Below are positions 6,440 through 16,542 of a stretch of DNA of 64,000 nucleotides, piece by piece. The stretch's first letter is position 1. Each line of letters begins with the position of its first letter. The notes under the pieces were generated by a model. That model saw only the letters and a program-made list of their open reading frames with translations. It was not told where the DNA came from and searched no databases. Position numbers and translations under genes: made by a program. Source of the stretch: Thermococcus sp. MAR1 (GTDB lineage Archaea > Methanobacteriota_B > Thermococci > Thermococcales > Thermococcaceae); assembly GCF_012027305.1 (NCBI RefSeq), contig NZ_SNUF01000003.1, forward strand, positions 1 through 64,000, given 5' to 3'.

Positions 6440-7906
6440 ATGCTCCTGAGGAACTACCGGTTTTCTGGAAGGTACGGTCCCGAGTGGGGCAGCGGCGGAA
6501 TCTTTGGGCTGAGATATCACAATGGAACGCTCTACTTCACGCTGGCCTTCGAGGCCGAGGCGCACTTCATAGACGTGAAGAGTGGTGGGGAAAAGGTTTA
6601 CGACTTCACCCTTCTCGGCGATGCCCCTACGAGCGGCGGAGACACCTACAACGCGGTCGAGACGGTTGACGAGTTCATATACTTCGGCGGCTGGGTTCAC
6701 GCACCGGCCGTTTACAGGAAAGACCGAAGGATACTCTTCAACAATAAGTACTCCCACGTTCACGTGTACGACACAGAGGAGGAAACGGTAAAGCTCCTCT
6801 GGAGGGACTCCATCCATCACGACACCGACTGGGCCGGAGAGGTGAGCGATATACTCTACGACCCCTACAACGACAGTCTATTGCTCGCGAGGGAGGACGG
6901 GCACGCAAATCTCGGCGTCTACGCCTTGGACCGGAGAACCGGGAAGGCCGAACCTTTGATTCACGAACCCTCTGCCAAGGGGACGAGGGTTCACGATGCG
7001 GCCTTCTTCGGGATCGGCAACAACTTCACCGAGGGGCTTAGGGAGATAAAGGCCCTGGACCTGATAGATGGAAAATGGGAGACCTTCAAGCCGGGAGAGA
7101 GCGTCGATGGGAGGCCCTACATACGGCCAGAGTACGGCCCACTGGCGGGCGCCTACAACAGGGCCTTTGCCTTCGTTCGCGGTGGAGTCATAGCAGGAAA
7201 CCCATTCATGGGTGAGGAGTTTACCTTTTTCCGTCTCTTTGACTTCTACACCTTCTACGCCCCCTTCAGGGTAAACGCGATAAACGTCGGAGGGGGCATC
7301 CTCACAGCCTACAACGCCCACCACGATGCGGTTTATAGTGGGAACCCGGCCGATGTCGGCATGGAGTGGGCGGCGACGAACACCATAACCGGACCCAGCG
7401 TTCTCCTCTACCTTGCCCCGCCAATGGTGAAAATAGTGGGAGCCTTTGGCGCCAGGGTGACGAGCATCGAGAAAGTGGACGGGAAGCTCCTCGTGGCGAC
7501 CAACACGGCACCGAACACGGGCTCAACCGAGGCGACGCCCTTTGATACGGGGAGCAGGGATGTGGTGGTTCTCGACGAGAAGATAATCCAGGAAAAGCCC
7601 CCCGCGGTGAGCTTCTCCCTTCCGCTCGCGCTTCCGAGCATGGCGAAGAACCTGGGTGCCGGAACCTTCGGTGGTATCCCACTGGACGGCTACCGCGAGC
7701 CAAGGATGGTTCTCTACCTGAGCACGGACAACAGGCTGACGGTTCACGAGTACGAGCTGGTACTGCCGGCTGGAGGGGCGGTGAGCGAAACCTTCGAAGT
7801 GAGGGCCGGAAAGAACGTGCTCGACCTCAGCTCGTTCAGCGGCATCGTGAGCTTCGAGCTGGAAAAACCGGATATGGGGGGGAAGGTAAGAATAGAGCTC
7901 CGATGA
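6440..7906 (+). CDS. DUF2139 family protein, probable beta-propeller
   Basis: The 488-aa protein resembles the archaeal DUF2139 family, whose function is unknown to me. It is rich in aromatic beta strands with repeating turn segments (for example DEFIYFGGWVHAPAVY, YDPYNDSLLLAREDG and LLVATNTAPNTG), suggesting a seven-bladed propeller followed by a small C-terminal beta sandwich (about 410-488). No signal peptide or membrane segment is visible, so it is probably cytoplasmic. Several conserved-looking His/Asp pairs (SIHHDTDW, VHDAAFFG, YNAHHDAVYSG) could form a metal or sugar site. The start follows GGTGGT, and the gene is monocistronic. Confidence 0.7.
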   Translation: MLLRNYRFSGRYGPEWGSGGIFGLRYHNGTLYFTLAFEAEAHFIDVKSGGEKVYDFTLLGDAPTSGGDTYNAVETVDEFIYFGGWVHAPAVYRKDRRILFNNKYSHVHVYDTEEETVKLLWRDSIHHDTDWAGEVSDILYDPYNDSLLLAREDGHANLGVYALDRRTGKAEPLIHEPSAKGTRVHDAAFFGIGNNFTEGLREIKALDLIDGKWETFKPGESVDGRPYIRPEYGPLAGAYNRAFAFVRGGVIAGNPFMGEEFTFFRLFDFYTFYAPFRVNAINVGGGILTAYNAHHDAVYSGNPADVGMEWAATNTITGPSVLLYLAPPMVKIVGAFGARVTSIEKVDGKLLVATNTAPNTGSTEATPFDTGSRDVVVLDEKIIQEKPPAVSFSLPLALPSMAKNLGAGTFGGIPLDGYREPRMVLYLSTDNRLTVHEYELVLPAGGAVSETFEVRAGKNVLDLSSFSGIVSFELEKPDMGGKVRIELR

Positions 7907-7916
7907 ACCTTCCCCT

Positions 7917-8228
7917 TTACGATTCCATTCTTCCGAGGAGGTTGTTCCACGAGTAGCTGGATTCTATGAGTTCCCCAACGGTTACGGTTTCCTCACCCGT
8001 TATCTCCGGCTCAAGGTCACTGAGCTTTTTGAGGAGCTCCTCCCGCGGAAGGGTCTCCTCATCGAATATTACAAAGCCGTTCTTGGCGTAGCCGTTGAGG
8101 AATATCCTCCACACCCTTTCATCTTTCTCAAGCTCGTACTGCTTGGCCATTGCATTCTCCCAGTTTATCCTTCCAAACCTGAAGACCAGCTTGGTGAGCC
8201 TCTTCCCGGGCTTGACAGTCACTTCCAT
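7917..8228 (-). CDS. Small uncharacterised protein translationally coupled to Tes
   Basis: I do not recognise this 103-aa soluble protein. Its ATG at 8228 overlaps the stop codon of the tetraether synthase gene (TGATG), with a GTG at 8231 as the alternative start, so the two are translationally coupled. The sequence is mixed alpha/beta and charged, with no cysteines. VIFDEETLPREELLKKLSDLEPEI looks like a strand plus an acidic helix. The tight coupling suggests an accessory or stability factor for the radical SAM enzyme (inference). It converges with the DUF2139 gene, 10 bases away. Confidence 0.65.
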   Translation of the reverse strand: MEVTVKPGKRLTKLVFRFGRINWENAMAKQYELEKDERVWRIFLNGYAKNGFVIFDEETLPREELLKKLSDLEPEITGEETVTVGELIESSYSWNNLLGRMES

Positions 8229-9997
8229 CACCCCTTTATGGTTCCGAAGTAGTCTTCAATGTCGATGTAGGTCTTCCTGTAGAGCTCGCTCCCCTTCATC
8301 CTCTCAACGAACTCCTTCGTCCTGATGTACTTGTCCTTCTGGTACTCCCAGTCTGGGTGCATGGCCTTCCACTCCTCCCATGTGTAGCTGAACTGGGCCT
8401 GAACCTTGTCACGGTAGAGTTCTGGAATCACGTTGAAGGTACAGAAGGGCACTATCCTGCCGTCGGGCATTGCGTAGTGGATAACGCAGCGCTCCACACG
8501 CTCAACATCGTAGTTGTACTCGTCCATGAAGTGCATCATCCCGAGGAAGAGGGCGTTGGTGTGGAACTTGCCGAGGGCGTCGTAGTTTCCATGCATGAAG
8601 GCGTTCTTTATGAGTTCGAGTACCCCGAGCCCCTTGGGGGCGTATTTTTCATCGTAGAAGCTCTTGAACTTCATGAATATCTCCGCCCCGAGCTTGAGCT
8701 TCTGGAGCCTTCCGAGGCTCTTCCACTTCTCTATCTCCTCCGCCTTGCTCTCAAGGTACTCAACGAAGCCCTCAACGTCGAGGAACCTGCTTATCGGCAC
8801 AACGCGTTTGTTGTCCCTGTCAAGGAAGACGTAGGTTGCTGCACCACAGCAGTAGTGGCTCGTCATGTAGTAGCGCGAGCCGGTGAAGGCCTCAAAAAAC
8901 CTCGCTATGTGGCCAGCGATAGGAATCGGGTACCAGTCGTCCATCGCTATTGCACCGTTGGTCTGCTCCTCTATCCTCGCTATCGCGCCCGGTATAGTTA
9001 TTCTAAACCTCTGGCGCTCCTTCTTCGGAACCCTTCCGACGAGGGAAATCGGCTGGAAGTTGACACCGCGCACTATATCGAGGTGGTTCAGGCCGAAGTT
9101 TATAATGGCCCCAAGCTCGTGGTCGTTAACGTTCCTTATGGTCGTTGGCACTAAGACTATACCCGGACCCCCTGCCTTCCTCACGTTCTCGAATATGAGC
9201 GGAATCTCCCAGTGGTTCTTCCAGTTTGTCTGGGGGGTCATACCATCGTAGCTGAGGTAGAGGGTATTAACGCCCGCCTCGCGGATTTTCTTAACCAGTT
9301 TGGGCTCAAAGGCGAGCTTTATTCCATCGGTGTTGAGCTGGACGTGATCGTAACCTTCCTCCTTGGCGATCTTAATTATCTCTATGAGGTCCTCACGGAG
9401 GGTTGGCTCTCCGCCGGTCAGCTGGACGGCATTGGCTCCAACCGGATACTCCTTCTTGGCGTTTCTGAGCATCATGCGTATCTGCTCAAGGGTGGGCTCG
9501 TATATCGGCTGGCCCTCCTTGGCGTAGAAGAAGCAGTACCAGCAGCTCAAATTACAGCGGTTGGTGAGAACTATGTTGAGCAAACTGGTGTGTGAGCGGT
9601 GCCTTGCGCAGAGACCGCAATCCAAGGGACAGTTAACACCGCTGTTCTCAACGTTGGCACTCATGAGCTTGAAGTCAAACTTCCACCTCTGGAAGCGGTA
9701 GTACTGCTCAACGCTCTCGTAATAGACATCGGTTATCATACCTTCCGGACAGCGTTTCGTTATCCATACCTTACCATCCTTCTCCCATACGAGGGCCGGA
9801 ACGACCCTTCTAGTTTCGGGACAGAGGGAGTACGTTCTGTGCGGCAGCGGCCCACCGTATGCCCTGCTGGCCTTCCTAATCATCTCCTCGAACTGCTCCT
9901 CACTGATCTCAGGGAACTCGATTATGTCCCTGATCCTCTTTGTAAGCTGGTTGAATTCTTTTTCGCCGCTGGGTACTTCACCAACGCTCTCTGCCAT
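8228..9997 (-). CDS. tes: Tetraether lipid synthase (Tes), radical SAM enzyme
   Basis: The 589-aa protein is a radical SAM enzyme of the Tes type, which joins two archaeol lipids tail to tail to make caldarchaeol (GDGT) membrane lipids. The radical SAM cluster motif CNLSCWYC lies at residues 148-155, with the SAM-binding GGEPT downstream. Ahead of it, CPLDCGLC (123-130) provides a second iron-sulfur cluster site, a known Tes feature. Further cysteines (SHYCCGAAT, VERCVIHY, VPFCTFN) suggest another cluster toward the C-terminus. I chose the ATG at 9997, after GAGGTG, over a GTG at 10006. A TATA box AGTTTTTATACC is at about 10049-10060. A different B12-independent radical SAM role cannot be excluded from sequence alone. 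Confidence 0.85.
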   Translation of the reverse strand: MAESVGEVPSGEKEFNQLTKRIRDIIEFPEISEEQFEEMIRKASRAYGGPLPHRTYSLCPETRRVVPALVWEKDGKVWITKRCPEGMITDVYYESVEQYYRFQRWKFDFKLMSANVENSGVNCPLDCGLCARHRSHTSLLNIVLTNRCNLSCWYCFFYAKEGQPIYEPTLEQIRMMLRNAKKEYPVGANAVQLTGGEPTLREDLIEIIKIAKEEGYDHVQLNTDGIKLAFEPKLVKKIREAGVNTLYLSYDGMTPQTNWKNHWEIPLIFENVRKAGGPGIVLVPTTIRNVNDHELGAIINFGLNHLDIVRGVNFQPISLVGRVPKKERQRFRITIPGAIARIEEQTNGAIAMDDWYPIPIAGHIARFFEAFTGSRYYMTSHYCCGAATYVFLDRDNKRVVPISRFLDVEGFVEYLESKAEEIEKWKSLGRLQKLKLGAEIFMKFKSFYDEKYAPKGLGVLELIKNAFMHGNYDALGKFHTNALFLGMMHFMDEYNYDVERVERCVIHYAMPDGRIVPFCTFNVIPELYRDKVQAQFSYTWEEWKAMHPDWEYQKDKYIRTKEFVERMKGSELYRKTYIDIEDYFGTIKG

Positions 9998-10156
9998 ATC
10001 AGCCACCTCTTCAACTTTTGCCTTTGGTCATTTATCCAATCATCAGGTATAAAAACTTTTGCGTAAATATGAAGATTTTCCTGCATATCTATGGCCCACA
10101 TTTGGGTAAAAGGCTAAGAGTTAAAAGTAGGCCCTCAAAGTTACTCCGGTGGTGAG

Positions 10157-10516
10157 ATGCCGGCGAGAGAAATGAGGATGGAGATGTTCCTCCGCGCCCT
10201 GCTCAGGAGGGACTTCACCAAGGCAAAAGCCCACCTCGAGAAGCTCCAGAAGATGGCTGGAAGTGACGAGTGGGGAAGGGGCTACGGCAAGGCCATAAAC
10301 GGCTTCATAAGCGCCCTCAAGGACAACGACGGTGATGCCCTCATAGTTCAGCTCTTAAACGAACACGACAGGGAGAAAGCCGAGAAGCTCCTGAATCACT
10401 TCAAATCCATTCTCGAACACGAGTTCCGTGACGAGTATGAGAAGGGTTACTACACAGCCTGGGTCGAGTTCCTCAACGCCTACCTCGCCCAGAAAACTCT
10501 TGCACTCAAGAGATGA
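10157..10516 (+). CDS. Conserved helical protein upstream of uracil-DNA glycosylase
   Basis: This 119-aa, strongly charged, all-helical protein has no motif I recognise. Two helical pairs (FLRALLRRDFTKAKAHLEKLQ and the DREKAEKLLNHFKSILEHEF region) give a TPR-like impression. It is followed after nine bases by the family 4 uracil-DNA glycosylase gene, whose ribosome site lies in the gap, so they probably share an mRNA. A GGTGGTGA site precedes the ATG, and TATA-like AGTTAAAAGT lies near 10119. Function unknown. Confidence 0.72.
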   Translation: MPAREMRMEMFLRALLRRDFTKAKAHLEKLQKMAGSDEWGRGYGKAINGFISALKDNDGDALIVQLLNEHDREKAEKLLNHFKSILEHEFRDEYEKGYYTAWVEFLNAYLAQKTLALKR

Positions 10517-10525
10517 GGTGTTTTC

Positions 10526-11113
10526 ATGGGGAAGGAAGAGGCAATGAGAAAGCTCGAGGAACGCATAAGAAACTGCCAGAAATGCCCCCTCGGAAGGCTC
10601 AGAACCAACGCAGTTCCCGGCTCGGGAAGCTACGACGCCAAGGTGATGTTCGTCGGCGAAGCACCGGGCTACTGGGAAGACCAGAAGGGTCTACCTTTCG
10701 TAGGTAGGGCAGGAAGGATACTCGACGAACTTCTCGCTGAAATAGGCCTGAGCAGGGAGGAGGTCTACATAACCAACATAGTCAAGTGCCGCCCTCCGGA
10801 GAACAGGGACCCCACGGAGGAAGAGATACGTGCCTGCTCGCCCTACCTCGACAGACAGATAGACCTAATCAGGCCGAAGGTCATAGTGCCCCTGGGAAGA
10901 CACTCCATGGGGTACATCCTTGAGAAGTTCGGCTTTGAAGTAGAGCCCATAAGCAAGATACACGGAAAAACCTTCGAGGCTCACACGCTCTTCGGAAGAT
11001 TCGTCATAATGCCCACATACCATCCGGCCGTTGCCCTCTACAGACCTCCCCTGAAGGAGGAGTTGAGGAAGGACTTCCAGAGGCTCAGGGAGCTGATAGA
11101 GAGTCAACCATGA
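10526..11113 (+). CDS. udg: Type 4 uracil-DNA glycosylase (Fe-S)
   Basis: The 195-aa protein is a family 4 uracil-DNA glycosylase, which removes uracil arising from cytosine deamination, an important repair at high temperature. The CQKCPLGRLR start gives two [4Fe-4S] ligands and the later CRPPENRDP and CSPYL segments the others. GEAPGYWEDQKGLPFVG is the catalytic motif, and THPAVALYR-like TYHPAVALYR contains the conserved HPA. The length is typical. It is the second gene of a probable two-gene operon, with a GAGGTG site before the ATG. Confidence 0.92.
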   Translation: MGKEEAMRKLEERIRNCQKCPLGRLRTNAVPGSGSYDAKVMFVGEAPGYWEDQKGLPFVGRAGRILDELLAEIGLSREEVYITNIVKCRPPENRDPTEEEIRACSPYLDRQIDLIRPKVIVPLGRHSMGYILEKFGFEVEPISKIHGKTFEAHTLFGRFVIMPTYHPAVALYRPPLKEELRKDFQRLRELIESQP

Positions 11114-11424
11114 AAGGCACTTCATGTCTCAAATACTATTCCGAGTGAATCTTCCTTCCTTAGCGTTTTTTAAGACCAAAAACTAATTTTCTGAATCTTT
11201 TTCTGGGAAAGATTTTTATGGTATTGGTGCGCATTATTGTACCTGAGAGCATGCATTAATGCAGGGGTACACCAGTATTCACCAGAACGCAGGGAATTCG
11301 CTTCAGATGTATGGAACCGGTCCACGGGATTTTCGAAAACATGTCATTGTGTCAAAAACTTTTCAGGAAACCTTATATTGCACCCAAGGATTCCAAGGCA
11401 TGATATTTAGGTGGGGGTGAAACT
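11114..11424. other. Long intergenic region upstream of nhaC with a nested palindrome
   Basis: This 311-base stretch holds no credible gene. It contains the perfect palindrome GCATTAATGC (11253-11262), flanked by GTACC (11239-11243) and GGTAC (11266-11270), and a T-rich run after the uracil-DNA glycosylase gene. A TATA-like AACCTTATATTG near 11371-11382 is well placed for nhaC, whose GTG is preceded by GGGGGTGA. The palindrome, over 100 bases upstream of that TATA, may be a regulator site or belong to a structured transcript. Confidence 0.45.
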
Positions 11425-13020
11425 GTGTCGGATTTCGGAGTACTGTCTCTGCTGCCACCCCTGGTGGCTATTATCCTAGCGATATGGACGAAGAGGGTTA
11501 TACTGGCTCTGTTCGCCGGTGTCTGGATTGGAGGCGTAATGGTCTCCGGCTGGAACCCGGTGACGGGAACGACTCAAACCCTCGACTGGATAGTCGGCAA
11601 CGCCATCGATGACTGGAACGTCAAGATACTGCTCTTCGACTTCCTCATCGGTGCGGGCGTGGGGCTCATATACAAGTCAGGAGGAGCGATGGCGATAGGC
11701 CGCGCCCTGGCGAGCAAGGTCAAAACCAGCCGCGGTGCCTCTCTTATGGGTTGGCTCCTCGGTGTGCTAATCTTCTTCGACGACTACACCAACACCATCA
11801 TCGTAGGTAACACCATGAGGCCCATCACCGACAGGACCCGCGTTTCCCGTGAGATGCTCGCCTACATAGACGACTCAACTGCGGCACCCGTTGCGGGACT
11901 GGCGCTCGTCTCGACCTGGATAGGCTACGAGGTCGGTCTCATCGGCGATGCTTTTAAGGATTTAAACGTCAGCTATGGTGCCTACGTCGCTTGGATGCAC
12001 AGCGTTCCCTTCAGGTTCTACTCGATACTCGCGATAATACTGGTCTTCATCGTGGCCTTCACCCACAGGCACTACGGCCCGATGCTCCACGCTGAGTACC
12101 GCGCTAGGACCGAGGGCAAAGTCCTCCGCGACGGGGCAAAGCCGCTCATGACCACAGAGGTTGACCTCGGCATGCCGAAGGAGGACGGCAGCGTCCACAT
12201 CTTCATCTGGCCGATACTGACGCTCATATTCGTCACCCTCTACGGAATGTGGTACACCGGCGGTGGGGGCGAAGTCTATGCCACCGACGGGCTGATGGGC
12301 GTTCTTGGAAACTCAGACTCTGCACTTGCTCTGCTCTGGGGTTCCTTTGCCATGGTCGTGGTTGCCTTCTTCCTCGTCCTGGCCATGAAGCGCATGACCA
12401 TCGAGGAAGCAGAGGACGCCATCGTCCGCGGTATGAAGCAGATGATCATAGCCAACACCATCCTGCTCCTTGCCTGGAGCATCAAGAGCGCCACCGACGC
12501 CGTCGGAACCGCTCCGTACATCGTCGACCTCGCCAAGAGTGCAGGCGTCACCGGTAGCTGGGTGCCGCTGATAGTGTTCCTCATCTCGATGTTCATCTCC
12601 TTCACGACCGGAACGAGCTGGGGAACCTTCAGCATCATGCTGCCCATCGCCATACCGCTCGCCTACGGAGTCACTGGCTACGTTGGTCCCGAGGTCTTCG
12701 CGGCCATCGGTGCGGTCTTTGCCGGCGGTATCTTCGGCGACCACTGCTCACCGATCAGCGACACAACGATAATGAGTTCGATGTTCTCCGGTTCGGACCA
12801 CATAGACCACGTTACAACGCAGGTGCCGTACGCGGTGACGGCCTCAGGAGTTGGCATAATACTCTATCTCCTCTTCGGCTTCGGCGTCCACAGCTGGGCG
12901 GTACTCCTTCCGCTTGGCCTTGTCCTACTCGTGGGCGCCTGGTACGTGCTCAGCGAGTGGTACGGCAAGAAGTACGGCATACCGCACGGAAAGGTTCCGG
13001 TCTACGTGGCCGAGGAGTGA
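11425..13020 (+). CDS. nhaC: NhaC family Na+/H+ antiporter
   Basis: The 531-aa membrane protein has roughly a dozen hydrophobic segments and the NhaC-family signatures FFDDYTNTIIVGNTMRPI, IDDSTAAPVAGLAL and GGIFGDHCSPISDTTIMS. Family members exchange sodium for protons, or malate and lactate in some cases, in keeping with the sodium-based energetics of Thermococcales. The conserved aspartates of FFDDYTN and IFGDHCSPISDT are likely ion ligands. The start is GTG at 11425, four to five bases after GGGGGTGA. It is monocistronic with a long upstream region. Confidence 0.88.
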   Translation: MSDFGVLSLLPPLVAIILAIWTKRVILALFAGVWIGGVMVSGWNPVTGTTQTLDWIVGNAIDDWNVKILLFDFLIGAGVGLIYKSGGAMAIGRALASKVKTSRGASLMGWLLGVLIFFDDYTNTIIVGNTMRPITDRTRVSREMLAYIDDSTAAPVAGLALVSTWIGYEVGLIGDAFKDLNVSYGAYVAWMHSVPFRFYSILAIILVFIVAFTHRHYGPMLHAEYRARTEGKVLRDGAKPLMTTEVDLGMPKEDGSVHIFIWPILTLIFVTLYGMWYTGGGGEVYATDGLMGVLGNSDSALALLWGSFAMVVVAFFLVLAMKRMTIEEAEDAIVRGMKQMIIANTILLLAWSIKSATDAVGTAPYIVDLAKSAGVTGSWVPLIVFLISMFISFTTGTSWGTFSIMLPIAIPLAYGVTGYVGPEVFAAIGAVFAGGIFGDHCSPISDTTIMSSMFSGSDHIDHVTTQVPYAVTASGVGIILYLLFGFGVHSWAVLLPLGLVLLVGAWYVLSEWYGKKYGIPHGKVPVYVAEE

Positions 13021-13088
13021 GCCTTTCCTTTCCCTTTTCTCACCAATTTTAAAAGGCCAATGAAGCACTTTTTCTCGGAGGTGAGAGG

Positions 13089-13991
13089 TTGCTCGTTAGA
13101 ACCTTCGTTCCAGCCCACATAACGGCATTCTTCGTTCCGGTCTTTCACGATGATCCGCTCAAGGCCGGCTCCCTCGGGGCAGGGATAAACCTCGATAAAG
13201 GAACCAACGTCTTCGCGAGCATAGAAACCGGCACGCTTGAGAGGCACATCCACATAGCCTTCAACGGCGAACCGGTTAGGAAGAAGAGGGCAATCATAAG
13301 CTACTCCGTCGCGGATGAGCTGGTTCCAAACGATTTCGTGGGTGAGGTTGAAATCTGGCAGTACTTCGACTTCCCGAACGGGTACGGCTTCGGCAACAGC
13401 GCGGGAGGAGCTTTGGGAACTGCCTTGGCATTGAGCTACACCTTCGGGGGGACGTGGCTTAAAGCCGCGCAGATAGCGCATAGACACGAGGTACTCAACA
13501 GGGGCGGCCTCGGTGATGTGATAGCCCAGCTGGCCGGCGGGATAGAGGTTCGCGTTAAACCCGGCGGTCCGGGAATAGGTGTGGTGGACAATCTCTTCTT
13601 TGAGGATTACCGCGTTCTCGTCGTCCCCCTGGGCAGGCTCTCGACCAGAGAGGTGCTCGATGGGGATGTCGTTAAAGCGATAGAGCGTGAAGGAAAGCTC
13701 GCCCTCGAAAAGCTCCTCGGGAGTCCAAGTCCGGAAAGGATGATGCTCTTGGCGAGGGAATTCGCGGAGAAAACCGGCCTTCTGAGCGGCGAGCTCCTTG
13801 AGCTGGCGAAGGAACTGGACAAAGTTATTTCCACTCCCAGCTCCATGATAATGCTCGGAAGGGGTCTCTTTGCCCTTCTCCGCGAAGATGAGGTGGAGAA
13901 TGCTATAGGTGTGGTTTCCGACCTCAACCTGCCCTACGACGTGGCCAAAATCCACGAAGGAAAGCCAAAGGTTGGAAGGTGGATTGGCTAA
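13089..13991 (+). CDS. Pantoate kinase (GHMP family)
   Basis: The 300-aa GHMP-fold kinase matches archaeal pantoate kinase, which with phosphopantothenate synthetase replaces the bacterial route to 4'-phosphopantothenate for coenzyme A. The ATP-binding GHMP motif [12 protein letters not shown] is at residues 96-107. AHITAFFVP at the N-terminus and RGGLGD near 141 are family features. It starts with TTG at 13089, six bases after GGAGGT. It sits just upstream of the DNA ligase, the same pairing as TK2141/TK2140 in T. kodakarensis as I recall it. Only 43 bases separate the two, so they are likely co-transcribed. Confidence 0.88.
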   Translation: MLVRTFVPAHITAFFVPVFHDDPLKAGSLGAGINLDKGTNVFASIETGTLERHIHIAFNGEPVRKKRAIISYSVADELVPNDFVGEVEIWQYFDFPNGYGFGNSAGGALGTALALSYTFGGTWLKAAQIAHRHEVLNRGGLGDVIAQLAGGIEVRVKPGGPGIGVVDNLFFEDYRVLVVPLGRLSTREVLDGDVVKAIEREGKLALEKLLGSPSPERMMLLAREFAEKTGLLSGELLELAKELDKVISTPSSMIMLGRGLFALLREDEVENAIGVVSDLNLPYDVAKIHEGKPKVGRWIG

Positions 13992-14034
13992 ACCCTTTTA
14001 TCTCCCTATCCCTAACTCCATTCAGGTGGTGGAG

Positions 14035-15714
14035 ATGAAATACGCCGAACTCGCTGACCTTTACAGGCGCCTGGAAAAAACGACCCTCAAGACCTTAAAG
14101 ACCAAGTTCGTTGCTGACTTTCTCAAGAGAACCCCCGATGAGCTCCTTGAGATAGTACCGTACCTAATTCTCGGAAAGGTCTTCCCCGACTGGGACGAGA
14201 GGGAACTCGGCGTCGGTGAGAAGCTTCTCATAAAGGCCGTCTCCATGGCTACCGGCGTTCCCGAGCGGGAGATAGAGAACTCGGTGAGGGACACCGGCGA
14301 TTTGGGAGAGAGCGTTGCCTTAGCTTTGAAGAAGAAAAAACAGAAGAGCTTCTTCTCCCAGCCGCTGACGATTAAGAGGGTTTACGACACCTTTGTAAAG
14401 ATGGCTGAAGCCCAGGGTCAGGGGAGCCAGGACAGGAAGCTGAAGTATCTCGCGAATCTCTTCATGGACGCCCAACCCGAGGAGGGCAAGTACCTCGCCA
14501 GAACGGTTCTTGGAACGATGAGAACCGGCGTTGCGGAGGGAATCCTTAGGGATGCCATAGCGAGCGCCTTCGGCGTCAAGGCCGAGCTCGTCGAGAGGGC
14601 CTACATGCTCACGAGTGACTTCGGCTACGTCGCGAGGGTGGCCAGGCTCGAGGGCAACGAGGGCCTCTCAAAGGTCAGAATCCAGGTGGGCAAACCCATA
14701 AGGCCGATGCTTGCCCAGAACGCGGCCAACGTGAAGGAGGCTTTGGTGGAGATGGGCGGAAAGGCCGCTTTTGAAATAAAGTACGACGGCGCGCGCGTCC
14801 AGGTTCACAAGGACGGCGATAGGGTCGTTATCTATTCGAGAAGGCTGGAGAACGTGACGAAGTCCATTCCTGAAGTTGTGGACGCCATAAGGGAAAGCGT
14901 AAAGGCCGAAAAGGCCATCGTGGAGGGCGAGCTCGTTGCCGTGGGTGAGGGCGGGAAGCCCAGGCCCTTCCAGTACGTTCTTAGGCGCTTCAGGAGAAAG
15001 TACAACATCGAGGAGATGATAGAGAAAATCCCTCTGGAGCTGAACCTCTTTGATATACTATACGTTGACGGCGATGGGCTGATAGATACACCCTTCTCCG
15101 AGCGCAGGAAGAAGCTGGAGGAGATAATTTCCTTGGGGGAGCGGATAAGGCTGGCGGAGCAGCTGGTAACCACCAGCGCCGAGGAGGCGGAAGAATTCTA
15201 TAAGAACGCCCTTGAGCTCGGCCACGAGGGTCTGATGGCGAAGCGCCTGGATTCGGTTTACGAGCCCGGGAACAGGGGCAAGAAGTGGCTGAAAATAAAA
15301 CCCACGATGGAGGACCTTGATTTGGTCATCATAGGTGCCGAATGGGGTGAAGGCAGGCGCGCACACCTCCTCGGCTCCTTCCTAGTTGCGGCCTTCGACC
15401 CGCACAGCGGCGAGTTCGTCCCGGTCGGAAAGGTCGGGAGCGGCTTCACCGATGAGGACTTAGCAGAGTTCACCAAGATGCTCAAGCCCCTCATAGTCCG
15501 TGAAGAAGGAAAGCTCGTCGAGATAGAGCCAAAGGTCGTTATCCAGGTTACCTACCAGGAGATACAGAAGAGTCCGAAGTACGAGAGCGGCTTTGCCCTC
15601 CGCTTCCCGCGCTACGTGGCCTTGAGGGAGGACAAGAGTCCCGAGGAGGCCGACACTATCGAGCGCATAGCCCAGCTCTACGAGTTCCAGGAGAGGTTCA
15701 AGGCAAAGCGCTGA
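14035..15714 (+). CDS. lig: ATP-dependent DNA ligase
   Basis: The 559-aa enzyme seals DNA nicks during replication and repair. It has the three expected parts: an N-terminal DNA-binding domain (1-215), an adenylation domain with the nucleotidylated lysine in KYDGAR (K249-R254), and an OB-fold domain beginning with [21 protein letters not shown]-type motif III appears as VEGELVA, and motif V as EGLMAKRL followed by KWLKIKP. The ATG at 14035 follows GGTGGTGGAG; upstream in-frame starts lie inside the preceding gene. Its 3' end overlaps the convergent PrsW-like gene by 17 bases. Confidence 0.96.
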   Translation: MKYAELADLYRRLEKTTLKTLKTKFVADFLKRTPDELLEIVPYLILGKVFPDWDERELGVGEKLLIKAVSMATGVPEREIENSVRDTGDLGESVALALKKKKQKSFFSQPLTIKRVYDTFVKMAEAQGQGSQDRKLKYLANLFMDAQPEEGKYLARTVLGTMRTGVAEGILRDAIASAFGVKAELVERAYMLTSDFGYVARVARLEGNEGLSKVRIQVGKPIRPMLAQNAANVKEALVEMGGKAAFEIKYDGARVQVHKDGDRVVIYSRRLENVTKSIPEVVDAIRESVKAEKAIVEGELVAVGEGGKPRPFQYVLRRFRRKYNIEEMIEKIPLELNLFDILYVDGDGLIDTPFSERRKKLEEIISLGERIRLAEQLVTTSAEEAEEFYKNALELGHEGLMAKRLDSVYEPGNRGKKWLKIKPTMEDLDLVIIGAEWGEGRRAHLLGSFLVAAFDPHSGEFVPVGKVGSGFTDEDLAEFTKMLKPLIVREEGKLVEIEPKVVIQVTYQEIQKSPKYESGFALRFPRYVALREDKSPEEADTIERIAQLYEFQERFKAKR

Positions 15715-16435
15715 TTTCCCCGGTTTCTCCGGCGTCTTCCCGTATTTTTTCCGTCTCTTCATCCTTCCTTGGAACCAGTTTTCCGGCCAGTTCGGCGGCT
15801 TTCTTTGCCATGAGCGGTGTCACGAGAAGGAAGCCCGTTGAGAGTCCAGCTAAATACGCCACAACGGTCCCGGAGTAGCCGTCCACCATGGCCAGGGAGG
15901 GAAGGTCGTAGAGGGCATGCGCTATCATCGAGAAGACCAGCCCCGTGAAGCGCTTCCATCCCCTCTCGCCGAGCAGGAAGCCGACCGAGATGGCCGCCCA
16001 TATGGTGTGCAGTCCCATAAGCACTATTCTAACGGCCACTAAGTATGGTTCTTGGTTCAGGGCGAAGATTCCCGCGGTGTACATTATTCCCTCTATAACC
16101 CCGAGGAAGAGGCCTGCACCTATGACGAGCTTCCACTTCTCCCATTCCGGCGAGCGCTCGAAGAACTTTAGGGGCAGGAGCTTCACAGACTCCTCAATTA
16201 TTCCGGCAGCAAAGGCCAGCGCAACCCACGTCTTGAGGAACAGGAGGGGCGCCTCAAGGACGGAGGCTATGACGAGGCCAAGGATGCCGAGGGCGAATCC
16301 CTGAACCTTCCAGCCGCTCTCCGGGAAAGAGCGCCACCTCTGGAGGGTGTACTTGACTGCCAGCAGAACGGAGAGACCGCCGACTACGGTTATGATACCA
16401 AAGTAGTATTCGATGACCTTCTCCGGCGTGAGCAT
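15698..16435 (-). CDS. PrsW-like intramembrane metalloprotease
   Basis: The 245-aa protein has about seven hydrophobic segments and the PrsW/CPBP-type metal-site pattern. [11 protein letters not shown] places the glutamate pair at 81-82, GLHTIWAA places a histidine at 143, and IAHALYDLP places a histidine at 173. PrsW in Bacillus cleaves an anti-sigma factor; an archaeal substrate is unknown. I chose the ATG at 16435, seven bases after GGTGGAGA, over the longer form at 16477. The last 30 residues are charged and probably disordered. It shares an intergenic region with divergent pyrE. Confidence 0.8.
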   Translation of the reverse strand: MLTPEKVIEYYFGIITVVGGLSVLLAVKYTLQRWRSFPESGWKVQGFALGILGLVIASVLEAPLLFLKTWVALAFAAGIIEESVKLLPLKFFERSPEWEKWKLVIGAGLFLGVIEGIMYTAGIFALNQEPYLVAVRIVLMGLHTIWAAISVGFLLGERGWKRFTGLVFSMIAHALYDLPSLAMVDGYSGTVVAYLAGLSTGFLLVTPLMAKKAAELAGKLVPRKDEETEKIREDAGETGEISALP

Positions 16436-16542
16436 GGTATTTTCTCCACCATTCTCCCTTATTAACGTTGGCCCCAACTTTTTTAAATTTGATGTGGATT
16501 TTTCTCTAGAACTATCAAGAAATTTACACGAGGGTGTCCAAA

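Noticed and set aside
8357-9154. Long plus-strand open frame (265 codons) opposite tes
   Set aside because: It is antisense to the clearly conserved radical SAM gene; the protein is low complexity and Val/Glu-rich and has no ribosome site.
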